A DNA stretch of 64,000 nt, from the NCBI GenBank assembly GCA_019925795.1, contig CM034305.1, forward strand, positions 64,468,573-64,532,572, given 5' to 3'. A model generated the notes under the pieces. It saw only the letters and a program-made list of their open reading frames with translations. It was not told the DNA's origin and did not search any database. How positions within the stretch are numbered: position 1 is the stretch's first letter; each line of letters begins with the position of its first letter. Made by a program: the position numbers and the translations under genes. Source of the DNA: Dendrobium chrysotoxum. Taxonomy: Eukaryota > Streptophyta > Magnoliopsida > Asparagales > Orchidaceae. Shown here in pieces: positions 25,101 through 37,100 of the stretch.

Positions 25101-28100
25101 TGTCATTACCTCCTCGATGTAACATAAGTGCCTTCTATTTCGAGATAATTTTGATATTTGCTTGAAATAGGCTGACTTTCTTAAATGATAGAGTTTGATA
25201 AAGGAGTCCTGGTAGCATAATTATACAATCCCTTATGTCAGAGGAAAAGCATCTAGTTATTAAAGCAGTGCACAGGTTAACTGTTATGAACTTGAATAGC
25301 CTTTTTTTTGCTCGATCTCTTCTAATATGTTCTTGCATGTCTTTTTTTAGTGATCATATATAAGGGCTCCCTCTTTCGATTGAAATGAAGATTTTATTTC
25401 ACTGTTTTTTTTACATGTCAAAAGGTTCCTATTTCTAAATTAAAAAGTTCAGAATTAGTAACTTCAAAACCTCCAAAGACCTGACATAATATTACAAGTT
25501 TTAATTTAGCCTTGTCCACTTTATTTTCATCAAAATAGAAAGTTTCCACTTTAAGCTTCCATTTACTTCAATTCCAACGGTTCCAATTCAACACACTTGA
25601 ATTCTCTTTTTTTAACGATCTTGAATAGAATGAGTGCGATGAGAACATCAGCAGGAGATTTCGACGCACCTACCATCGGAGGAATCGTAGATCGACGGCT
25701 ACGATTCATAGTCTCTATTTATGATGCTTATTTATGTTTTCTTTTATTTATATTTCAGTTTTTCCGGTTGCACCCTGTGAGGGATTTCTTTCATATTGTA
25801 GCCCAAGGGCATATGTGTCTTTTGCTTTCTAGTTATTTGAGGCCTATATATTAAGGCCTTAGTCTTTGTATGAGGTTAATGATGATGAATGAAAATTCCA
25901 GCTTTTGTTTGCTTGATTTCGTTGTGAGTTCTTGAGAGAATAAACCCTAGGAGAGGGCCAAGCATCACCCGTCAGCCGCCGGTGGATTCCGGGACTCGCG
26001 GTGTTTCGTTTCCTTCTTTCCCTTCACATCCGACCACCCCCTCCACCACCAGTCTACCCTATCCACCAACCTACCCGCCGTCCTCCTCCCCTGTCCTGTC
26101 AAACCGCCGGCCAAGTCCTCCCCTCAACCCTAAGCCGGCGGCCACCTTCTACCCACAAGCCCTTGCCGCCGGCCCTACCCGGCCCAAGCCCCACTGTCAG
26201 CCCCTTCCCCTTTTCCTCCCTTAATGATGATTCCAATCATCATTAACACTTACCTAAATTAGCATAATTAATTTGGGGAATGATTCATTTAAATTTGAAA
26301 TTCAATTTGAATTTCAAATAGTTTCCTAAATTAAGAAAACTAAATTAGGAAAGTTTCTAAACTTGAATCTAATTTAATTTTAAATTAAATTGGATATCTT
26401 TATTTCATCACTAATTTAGAATATTGAATTAGGAAACTCCTAAATCCCTCCCAATCTCCTCCTTTCCCTATGCATGCCGCTGGCCCCCTCCTTGGCTCCA
26501 AATTTTTGAATTCAACTTTTGAATTCTAATTCTTCCCTCCACTCCATTAATTCTTTTAGTTAATTACCTTCTTCGGTAATTAATTTTAAAGTGAAAATAA
26601 AACCCCAAATCCCCAATAACCCTAACCGTCCCCCTCCCTCACCCCACCTAACCCCAAGCCGCTGCTCCTCCTTCTTTCCCCTTCCACTAACCGCTCCCCC
26701 CTCCAAGGCACACAACAAAGAATCCTCCCATGTTCATGTATGGCCGATCCTGAAGTTGACCATGAATTCGCCTCCGATTCTCAAGGGCAAATCGACATTT
26801 TTCAGTCACCTTTCTTCGATCTCGAATTTGGAAGTGACGACACCATCGAGGAGTACGTTGATCGTATTCTCTTTTGTTTGACGGAAGTCACCGACGAGCA
26901 ACAACCTGCAGGACAATGGAAGATCACTAGACAACCACCAATCTCTTCAACTTCGGCCAACTTACCGTTGATCAAGACCGTAAACCTCTTCTGTCTTTCT
27001 GTGGAATTAATAAGATTGTTGACATTTCTTCTCCGCTAACCTATTATCTAGACTGTATAAAGGGAAACTCTAAGGTGAAATTTTTATTTGTTAAGCGTCG
27101 GATTCTTGTTACTTACATATTTAGTTTTACTAGTTTTTGGTTTTATTTTGGACTATTCTGTTAATCGAACCTTGTAACTGCATACCAAATCGAATCCTCA
27201 ACTACGGAAACTGAAAATCTAATTTTAAGTGAAACATTAACTTGTAATTGTATTGCAAAATTATTTTCTTAATAATCCTCGCAATTCCTGTTGATTGTTT
27301 CACATCATCTTGGTATCAGAGCATGATTAACATGCGTCACATATGCTAGAAGTTATCCTAGGAGTCTATTCAACCATCCCTTAGTTTGTTTGCATGTATA
27401 GCATCTCATTTATAAATTTTATTTCAAGTTGTTCTTGCTGTCCTTTACTTTTCAGCAGCATTTTAACAAGCTTTAGGTGCATTGTCTCATAAGTTTAAGT
27501 GCTGTTCAACCCCACAACCTCCCTAATCGCCTAGACAAGTCAATTTACTGTTTTAGTTTGTTGTCCATTCATTTCCTGCACCTTTTAGTGAACTATAAGT
27601 GAGTCTAATTAGGTGCTTGAGTGGTCAAACAGAAGTCGTTAACAGGAGTCTAGGTAACCTCCTTAGGACCCTAGTAGGTGAGCATATTCGTGATTTGGAT
27701 TCCAAACTTCCTACAGTAGAGTTTGCCTATGACAATTCCGTCAATCAGACTGCAGGTCTAAGTTCCGCTGAGATTGTGTACGGGTACCAACCTAGACAAC
27801 CCATATATTTGATCCCTATGTGTCATAGATCTAGAACTTCTAAGTCTGCATCTGCATTTGCATCACATCTTCAGGAATTACATAAGGAAATTAATAAGAA
27901 AATTGAATTAAGCAATGCCAATTATAAACATAATGCGGATCTTAAGAAGAGATTTAAAGAATTCAAGGTTGGAGATTTTGTTATGGTATGGATTTGTCCG
28001 GAGCGGTTCCCACTAGGAACTGTTAAAAAGTTACATGTTAGAAGCGCAGGACCTTTCAAAATATTATCCAAAATCAATAGTAATGCTTATGTGCTAGACC

Positions 28101-31100
28101 TCCCTGAAGGTTTTAACATTAATCCTACGTTTAACATCGAAGATTTAGTAACCTTTGAGGGACCATATTTTAACCCTACAAATCCACTAAATATTGAGGC
28201 TTGTGTGAACCTACCGGGTGAGAACCCTAGCCTACCTCCACTCCCAAATATCCCTACTTTACCCAATACAGAGAAAATGGAGGCAATACTTGGTGATAAA
28301 GTCATCTCCACTAAAGATTGTGGGCGCCAAAGGTACTTGATTCAATGGAAAGGGAAACCGGAGACGGAGAACACGTGGATGGATCATGAGGAGATACAAG
28401 GATTGGACCCCGACCTTCTGGAGCTGTACGAGAGTTCATGAGATGCTTACTCAACGGGGTCGAGCCTTCTCCCACCTAGGAAGAATGATGAGGACATCAG
28501 TAGGAGATTTCAACGTACCTACCATCGGCGGAATCGTAGATCGACGGCTACGATTCATAGTCTCTATTTATGATGCTTATTTATGTTTTCTTTGATGCGG
28601 GCATCCAACCATCCATGCCTATCTGAGGAGGAGCTGAAGATCGACGGCCGTGATCGTCCTGCGTTACTTAAATTTTATTTGTAATTTTTATTTTTATTAT
28701 GAATTTTTCGTTTTTATCCTTACTTAAGAGGGTCGTCCTATGTAAGCCCTAGTTTCTTAGGCCTATATATAGAGGCCCTTGCTTGTGTAATGGGATGATG
28801 GATTATTAATTAAATTTTGTGTTTACACTTGTGTTCTTTGGAGAGAACGTTAGTGAGATTCCTATGGGAGGAAATCGGAGTTTCCACCAGCTATAGGATG
28901 GGTTTGGGTTCATGGCTTGAAGTCCCTTGGAGAAGGGCAACGTATCACCCGTCAGTCTTTGGAAGAGTCCAAGGCTCGCAGTTTATCTTTTATCTTTTTG
29001 TTCCTTTGTCTGTGTTCCTCCTTGTTTTTTCTATTTGCCATCTCCATCCTCTCCCTACTTTCACCAAACCGCCCCCCTTTTTTTCTCTCTCCAATCCCGC
29101 CGGCTTCATCCCATCCTCTACCCAAACCCGCCGGTCCCTCCATCACAAACCCTTAATTTCAAATTTCAAATTCCCTCTTGATTACCTTCCTAAATTAGAT
29201 TTTGTTAATTTGGAAAGTCATTCAATTTTGAGTTCAAATAAATTTGAATTTCAAAACATTTCCAATTTAATAAATTTTACATTAGGGAGCCTCCTCCAAT
29301 TACTGCCAATTTGAAATTAATTTCAGATTTATTTCCCCAATCCCATTAAATGCTTGATCCCCATACATCGAATTTGGACATCTCTCCCCCTCCTTTGGCC
29401 GGCTCCCCTTTCACTCACATATTAATTAATTCCCCTCAATTAATGCTCTCAATCAAATCCCTTTCCCTCTAAAATTTATTCTTTCTTAAATTAAGTTGTT
29501 CTAATTTTGGTAAGTTTTTGAATTTAAAATTCAAACGAATTTGAAACTTCAAATTCTCTCCTAAATCATTTAGCTTAATTTTAGAAAGCTTTCCTTCAAT
29601 CAAAGATTTGATAAATCTGAAATTAATTGGGAATCAATTCTAATTTCACATTCAACGAATCTGGACACTCTGCCCCCTCTTCCTCTCTCTCATCTAATTA
29701 ATAGGCCTATTAATGCTCCCCCAATTAAGCCTTCAATTCCACCAATTACTTCCACCTCTATGGCTAAATTAATTAGGGGTGTCAATATTGAACCCGACTC
29801 GAAAACTCGACCTGAACCGAAAATTTCGGGTTTGGGTTGACCCGAACCCGAAACGGGTCGGGTTCGGGTTCAACAATTCGACCTGTTTCAAAAATCGGGT
29901 CGGATTTGGGTTGACTCGTTGACCCAAAATTGACCTGTTTTGACCCGACAACCCGAGATTGACCCGTTTCTGACCCGAAAAGCGGAGATTGACTCGTTTT
30001 TGGACTAAAAAACTAGCAGTTTTTTGTTGGCATCGGGTCATTCTGGTCGGGTCGGGTTGACCTGGACTCGAAGCGGGTTAGGTTCGGGTCTGGAAAATCG
30101 ACCCGTTTGCAAAAACGGGTCGGGTTCGGGTTGACCCGAATATTGTCGGGTTAGTTTCGAGTTTGACCCGAACCCGACCCGTGACCCGAAATTGTCACCC
30201 CTAAAATTAAGTTCAGCATTTTGAATTGTTTCCCTCATAATTTCAAAATTCAAAACCTGAAATTAAGACCCCCCCTCCCTTCGTTTTACATCATTCTTTT
30301 ATTTATATTTCAGTTTTTCCGGTTGTACCCTTGTGAGGGATTTCTTTCATGTTGTAGCCCAAGGGCATAGGAGTCTTTTGCTTTCTAGTTATTTGAGGCC
30401 TATATATTAAGGCTTTAGTTTTTATATGAGGTTAATGATGATGAATAAAAATTCCAGCTTTTGTTTACTTGATCTCTTTGTGAGTTCTTGAGAGAATAAA
30501 CCCTAGGAGAGGGCCAAACATCACCCGTCAGTCGCCGGTGGATTCCAGGACTCGCGGTGTATCGTTTCCTTCTTTCCCTTCACATCACCTCCCTCCACCA
30601 CCGGTCTACCCTATCCACCACCCTACCCGCCGGCCTCCTCCTCTATCCCGTCAAACCGCCGGCCAAGTCCTCCCCTCAACCCTAAGCCGGCGGCCACCTT
30701 CTACCCACAAGCCCTTGCCGTCAGCCCTACCCGGCCCAAGCCCCACCGTCGGCCCCTTCCCCTTTTCCTCCCTTAATAATGATTCTAATCATCATTAACA
30801 CTTACCAAAATTAGCATAATTAGTTTGGGGAATGATTCATTTAAATTTGAAATTCAATTTGAATTTCAAATAGTTTCCTAAATTAAGAAAACTAAATTAG
30901 GAAAGTTTCTAAACTTGAATCTAATTTAATTTTAAATTAAATTGTATATCTTTATTTCATCCCTAATTTAGAATATTGAATTAGGAAACTCCTAAATCCC
31001 TCCCAATCTCCTCCTTTCCCTATGCATGCCGTCGGTCCCCTCCTTGGCTCCAAATTTTTGAATTCTAATTCTTACCTCCACCCCATTAATTGTTTCAATT

Positions 31101-34100
31101 AATTACCTTCTTTGGTAATTAGTTTTAAAGTGAAAATAAAACCCCAAATCCCCACTAACCCTAACCGCCCCCTCCCTCACCCCATCTAACCCCAAGCCGC
31201 TGCTCCTCCTTCTTTCCCCTTCCACTAACCGCCCCCCCCCCCTCTAAGGCACACAACAAAGAATCCTCCCATGTTCATGTATGGCCGATCCTGAAGTTGA
31301 CCATGGGTTCGCCTCCGATTCTCAAGGGCAAATCGACATTTTTCAGTCACCTTTCTTCGATCTCGGATTTGGAAGTGACGACACCATCGAGGAGTACGTT
31401 AATCGTATTCTCTTTTGTTTGATGGAAGTCATCGATGAGCAACAACCTGCAGGACAATGGAAGATCACCGGACAACCACCAGTCTCTCCAACTTCGGCCA
31501 ACTTACTGTTGATCAAGATCGTAGGTGTTTTCTGCCTTTCTGTGGCATCAATAAGATTGTTGAAATTTCTCTTCCGCTAACCTATTATCTAGAGTGTATA
31601 AAGGGAAACTCTAAGGTGAAATTTCTATTTGTTAAGCGCCGGATTCTTGTTACTTGCATATTTAGTTTTACTAGTTTTTGGTTTTATTTTGGACTATTCT
31701 GTTAATCGGAACTTGTACCTGCATACCAAATCGAATCCTCAACTACAGAAACTGAAAATTTAATTTTAAGTGAAACATTAACTTGTAATTGTATTGCAAA
31801 ATTATTTTCTTAATAATCCCCACAATTCCTGTTGATTATTTCACATCAGAGTGTTTTCTATCTTGGATTTGAAGATATTAACATTGAAATCTAATTTGAT
31901 GATGAATGATGATTCTATGCAAATAGTTGATATATATATTCTTTTTTATTTATAAATATTTGGGGCTTTCACAGTAAAATTATGATGGAAGTTAGTAACT
32001 GATGCATTTATATCGAGTATAGCTTAGCTTTATTTGCTAGGTTGAGCCTATGTCTATTAGTTAAAGAAAAATAAAAATAATCTGATACTTAAATTGATTT
32101 TTTGCTGAGATTGAACTTAGATCAAACTAGCCTATAATTTGAACTCGAGATCAAATTGGATAACTTTGAGTTTATATTGAATTTGCGTTAAATTAGCTAT
32201 AGATTAGATTGTTAATAGCCTTGATTAAGTGATTTTTCTTCATGCTATTCAAAATGATTATCATATAAACATGATTTTCAATATTGATTAAATTAATTGA
32301 GCTTTGTACTCTTGATTTGTAAATCTTTTCGAGCTCAAGCAGGCTTCCATTTGTCATTCTGAAGGGTTGGAAGAACATATCATGACAACTCTCTCTTTAA
32401 ATGAGAATCTAATGAAAGCTATTCCAAAGTTTTAAACAATTCCATTAGAATTCAGTGGTTCTAATTAACATGCAATATGTATATATATATATAATTTTCT
32501 ACCTTAATTTCATTTACATTTATAATGCTGCTTTAAATATGATTTTAGACTCTATTATTAGTAATGCTCGTGACATGAATCATTTTTTATTTTTGTTGGA
32601 GATTTTAACTATATTTTTGTCTTGAAGATAAAACATGAGACTTTCAAACTCTTTAATCCACACTTAGTTATTTCAATATTACATTTTAATGTATGCAAAA
32701 ATAGATTATAAAAATTTAATCCATGCTTTAGTCTTCCAATGCTTCCTTTTTTCAACATTTATTATTAATGGTTAAACAATCAAATGGGTCATCCTTTTAG
32801 ATCAAAATTGAAATTAGTTTTAATTTATCCCTTATGGGTTTAATCTTTTTTCATATTAATTTTAAAACTTCCCCTTTTATTTTATATTTTGAGTGTCATA
32901 TTGTTTATCAATCTCATTTATTGGCCTACTTATTTCTTGAATTCTTCTTTTGAAGTAGGCTTGTGTTTTATAGATTTATTTATGTGATTGTTTTCTTTAA
33001 AAGTCATTTCTATTTAAACTATTACAATCCAATAATAATTGTTATAACTTGCATTATATATTACATATGGAGACAAAGATATGGAATGAGATTTTATTTT
33101 AAATATGAATTTTATATGTGATGTATTAGATTCAATATATATATAAATATAAATTCTCTAGTTGCATTTATATCTCTCCTACTTATATCAAATGCTTTGC
33201 TAATTTAGGTAGCTAGCATAACGGCTTTAGAAAAACTATTTGTCATAATTGGTTAATATAAAATGACAAACGATGTTCAATAAACACATTATGAATGTCA
33301 GCATGAAGAAGTATTTGAGCAAAAATATTATCATGTATCTCTCTTTTTCACTACTTCAGCTTCATGCAACAATTTTATTAAAAAAAATTCTTATTTATTG
33401 CAAATATTCTATTATTTTTTCTTTTGCATTTCTACATAACTCGTATACTCTGACAATCAAATTTTTTTTAATGCTTTTAGTCAAATTTAAAGAGATTTTG
33501 TCGTATTCTTGCAAGCTCCACTTTCAACTCTATGATTATTAATATCAACATGAAGATCTATGTCCTTGATGTATAATCGAGAGAAAAATCTGATTTTTAG
33601 ATTGTGCATTGTTAATCTTTTCATATGCAACCTAGATGCTTAAATAGCTATTTAAATTTCTACATATCTAATGAATACTTTGTACTCCCACAACTTAATC
33701 GAGTTCTACCTTGATTATTGTTTTTAATAAAATAGCTATCATTTGAGTTGCAAACTAATTTAGTAAAATAAAATTTGAATCATAATGACTTGATAGATAG
33801 GTGTATCATCTCAACAAATGCTCCAAAATTATTTCTTAATTTGCATAGATTCAATAAAATGTATATTCATATATTCATTTTTCTATCACAAATAGACAAT
33901 CATTACAACCTTTCACCATCATTCTCAAAGATGAAAGAATTTTGTTTTTTGTTTCAAAATTCAAAAGAGATTACGAATATATTATGTGCACTCTGTCTTG
34001 AATAATTCTTAAATCATTTTGTGATTATGAATTTATATAATTTAAAGGAGATTTTGTATATTTTATTACAATCATAGTCCCGCACAATCATATTTTTATT

Positions 34101-37100
34101 ATATTTTCATTTATTTTTAAAATTCTAGCAATGTGCATTTAAACTAGTATACTTATAAATGTTTGAATTTAAGAGTTTTTTAAAATCTAACATCATGAAA
34201 AACTAAACATCCCTGTTTCCTTTATTTCCATCCCTTTATTTATTATTCTTAATGGTTCTCTGCTATGATAGCTCCTCAATTTTACATTATCTTCTCGATT
34301 TCTTGAGAAGATAGGTCAACTCTTGATTGGCTTGAGCTCACTCGACCTGAGCTCGAGCTTGGCTTGTTAAGTCAAGATCAAATTAGAGATGGATTGAACT
34401 GGAGTCGACTTGTTTACACTTTTAGATTATAGTCTTGTCCAACAAATGAATACCAATTTAGTTGAGCTTTGCTGGAGTTAGAAGTTTAAGATGAATGCAT
34501 GATAGAATTAGGAATGGGAAAGTGACAAATGGTTATCTGAGAGAGAGTGTGAGCAGCACTTATGGATGAGAAGATATTCAAAGTAGTCTTTTATGGTTTT
34601 TGGCATGCACAAAGGTGGGTAGAAGATGTACTATTTAGGTGGGAGAGTTGAATTGATGTGAGGTGCATTGGGTGGGGCTTGTGCAAATAGACTTGCATAA
34701 GCTAGACTTAATGCCGTACCAAACTGGAATTATTTGAGAAGGATTCATAACTTGTGAATTACGGGGTTAATGCTATCTTTTATGATGACGATGAGATGTG
34801 GCAACAATTCAGCCTTTAAACCAAGCAATAGGTTACCGTGCTGATAGTTTACTCTTAATCCTAATAGCCAAGAACTTACACCGTGAGAGACACTAAATCC
34901 CATCAAATATATGATTGATTTACCATGAATCAATGCCCAAATAAATGTTCTTTCAAAATAATTTAAACGTAGGTATTACAATAAAAGGGGAAAAAAAACT
35001 AGTTGAGCAAAGTTTTTGCAACAGCCAACTAATGTGACCTTGGTTTTTGACCACATATTCAAGAATCTCACAGGTTCTTTAGAGATATGTTTCTCTTTAG
35101 TAGAGCTTGATTGGTTTTAGACTGGATATGAGCAAATTGGTGTTCTTTTTGATATGCTTATATCATGAATGAACAGGGTAAATAAATTTTATGAAGTGGC
35201 TGGTGCTTGCTTTCTCGCATGATTCTTGTTATTGTACGATGAACTGTAGAGAGAGCAGTATTTAGGAATTTATAGATTAGGCTGTTATGATACCTTTTTT
35301 AATAAAAAGAAGGATGAAGTACAAATGGTTATGCCACTGAGAGTTATTAACAAGAATGAATGGTGAAGAAGTCACACGGATGAGACAATAATGACTAGAC
35401 ATTGTTTATAACAATGATAAAACATTTGCAGCTTTTAATTGTTAACATCTTATGTCAAAATGAAAAAAATTCCAGTGCATTCATGACGAGCTTATAGGAT
35501 TAGGATATATCGTTGCAAATACCTGTACCAAACATGTTTACCTTTGCACCAAGCCACCAGGATGGATTATAAATAGTGCACGTCTCATGTTGAACATTCT
35601 TGTTAAGATTTATGATACGTGTCAGTTTTTACATAAATCTAATTCTTCATGAGATGTTTGTCTCATGTCAATGAAAATATCATTTTCTTGTGTATTTTGC
35701 TAGACATCCTTTTGTTTTTCATCCTTATTTTTATTTTTGCAAAATCTTTGCAGGGAGAGGATTTAGATTCTGCCTATGATAGCATTTCTGCCTTTTCAAG
35801 CAGGAAAGACAATCAGGAAGCCTTGTTCGGAAATGAAGAAAGACTAACAGAAATTAGGTGATGTTCTTTCTTTTGTTGTCTTACTTTTATGGCCTGATGT
35901 CCAGAAATATTGTTGGCAAGAATTGTACTCTAGGATGTAAATGGACTCTCTTTAGGCCTATAAAACATTTCTAGATGGTCTCTCATTTGAATTACTATAG
36001 GAAATATCCGTGCAACTGGGGCTTTACACTAAACTAAAAGAACCTTATAGTGTTTTTGTGACTTTAGCATTCATAAACTATTTTGGCAGATTTTTTTATA
36101 TATTTTTGAAAATTCATGGCTTCCTTTCATTATGAGCTGCTTTGGGAAAAATTAGTCAAAATGTCATGATCAATGCATTAGTACTAGTTTCAGGCGATTG
36201 AAGAGATATGGGATGTTGAACCCGGATCATATGCCTGAAGGCATTGGCTTATGGCTTAGGAGCTTTCATAGCTGAATTCAGATCTCAAGAGCAGTTCTTA
36301 TAAGTTTGATTAGAAAATGGCAACTTTGAAAGCAAAGTATTTTGCATAGCTGATTTCTATTAAGAGTTACTTGATTCTTCTAAAAAACACATTTGACCAT
36401 GCTAAAAGAACTTCCGCTGAAAATATTAAGATGTTATCTATCCATTTATGGGAAGTTACCCAAAAAAGCTTTTTTGAAGCATCACTTTTTTGTTGTAAAT
36501 GTTGCTGCGGCTGTTTTTGATGCAGGACGTTCTAAGTTCTATGTCTAAGTGCAGATCTTGATTTGATGCTTGTCGGAGAATTTTTTGTTGTCCTCTAACG
36601 GATTGCATTTTTGTATAATTGAGTACGGCATAAGAATGATGACATATTACCCCAAAGGGTAAAAATATCGTTTCCTTATGGACTCAATAACAAAATTTGC
36701 AATTCAACAGAGATTCCCCCGTTCAATGTTTGGTTGAACGGGGTTTGTTTATCCTGGGGTACAGCTCATAATTACATCTCAAGTTTTGGGGCTTGAGAAA
36801 ACTTTTGATTAAACTAGTGGTTTTCTCTTTTCTTTTTCTTTTTAAAGTCATTTAGATATTGGCTAAAGTTTAAATTTTTTTTGAAAATCCATGAAAGTCT
36901 TATTTAAAGGATTTTTGATCCTTTAGGAGTTTCAAGGAGGAAGTGATCAACTTGAAATTAAATTTTTTGGAATGAGTGCCAAAGGGAAGGAATGTAGGAG
37001 TACTTGATTCTGAGGAAAACTTAGAGGTACTCAGACTATCCTAAATTGGGCTTTACATTTTAGAAGTCTAATTTTTGTTCAAGTTGATATTTTTCATTAG

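Larger units (their letters stand above)
25637..27307 (+). repeat. 5' LTR of chromovirus A (1671 bp)
   Basis: Begins CGATGAGAACATCA and ends TTTCACATCA. It matches the 3' LTR along its whole length apart from scattered substitutions and one small extra segment near 26506-26520. A TATA-like TATATATTAA lies at 25845-25854. A conserved LTR ORF lies at 26740-27039. Confidence 0.93.
25637..31848 (+). mobile_element. Chromovirus A: Ty3/gypsy LTR retrotransposon, internally deleted, with a nested solo LTR
   Basis: The 5' LTR spans 25637-27307, the PBS starts at 27311, the internal region holds only an integrase tail with a chromodomain (27599-28441), and the 3' LTR spans 28486-31848 with a solo LTR inserted in it. 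The target duplication GAGTG is perfect at 25632-25636 and 31849-31853. The first base of the 5' LTR has changed from T to C (CGATGAG against TGATGAG in the 3' LTR). Gag, protease, RT, RNase H and the first part of integrase are missing. Confidence 0.93.
28486..31848 (+). repeat. 3' LTR of chromovirus A, split by a nested solo LTR
   Basis: Two parts: 28486-28592 (starting TGATGAGGACATCA) and 30299-31848 (ending TTTCACATCA). Between them lie the solo LTR (28593-30293) and the second copy of its duplication TTCTT (30294-30298). Total own length is about 1657 bp, close to the 5' LTR. The short purine tract AGGAAGAA precedes it. Confidence 0.92.
23460..34147 (+). mobile_element. Helitron-like element (about 4.5 kb without its insertion)
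   Basis: The left end TCTATACTACTATATAAATG at 23460 is preceded by A, and the right end CTAG at 34144-34147 is followed by T, as expected for plant Helitrons (5' TC, 3' CTRR, insertion between A and T). A GCACA...TGTGC pairing upstream of the right end (34082, 34131) could be the 3' hairpin, with an unusually large loop. No Rep/helicase gene is present, so it would be non-autonomous. The interior contains chromovirus A. The 5' end motif is strong; the 3' end is weaker. Confidence 0.5.
23328..34424. mobile_element. Outer hAT-like MITE, split by a Helitron-like element
   Basis: The left end TAGGGGTGTAATTGAGTCGAC (23328) and the right end read in reverse, TAAAAGTGTAAACAAGTCGAC (from 34424), form an imperfect inverted repeat with shared GTGTAA and AGTCGACT cores. 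Subterminal GAGCTCGAGCTTGGCT words occur at 34350-34370, as in a common plant hAT-MITE type. Without its insertion it would be about 409 bp. The 8-bp flanks do not match convincingly, so the ends rest on the inverted repeats and sequence type alone. Confidence 0.5.

Noticed and set aside
23320..34432. 8-bp duplication for the outer hAT-like MITE
   Set aside because: The flanks TATCTATG and GATTATAG agree at only about half the positions, so no duplication is claimed; the element is kept at moderate confidence on its inverted repeats.
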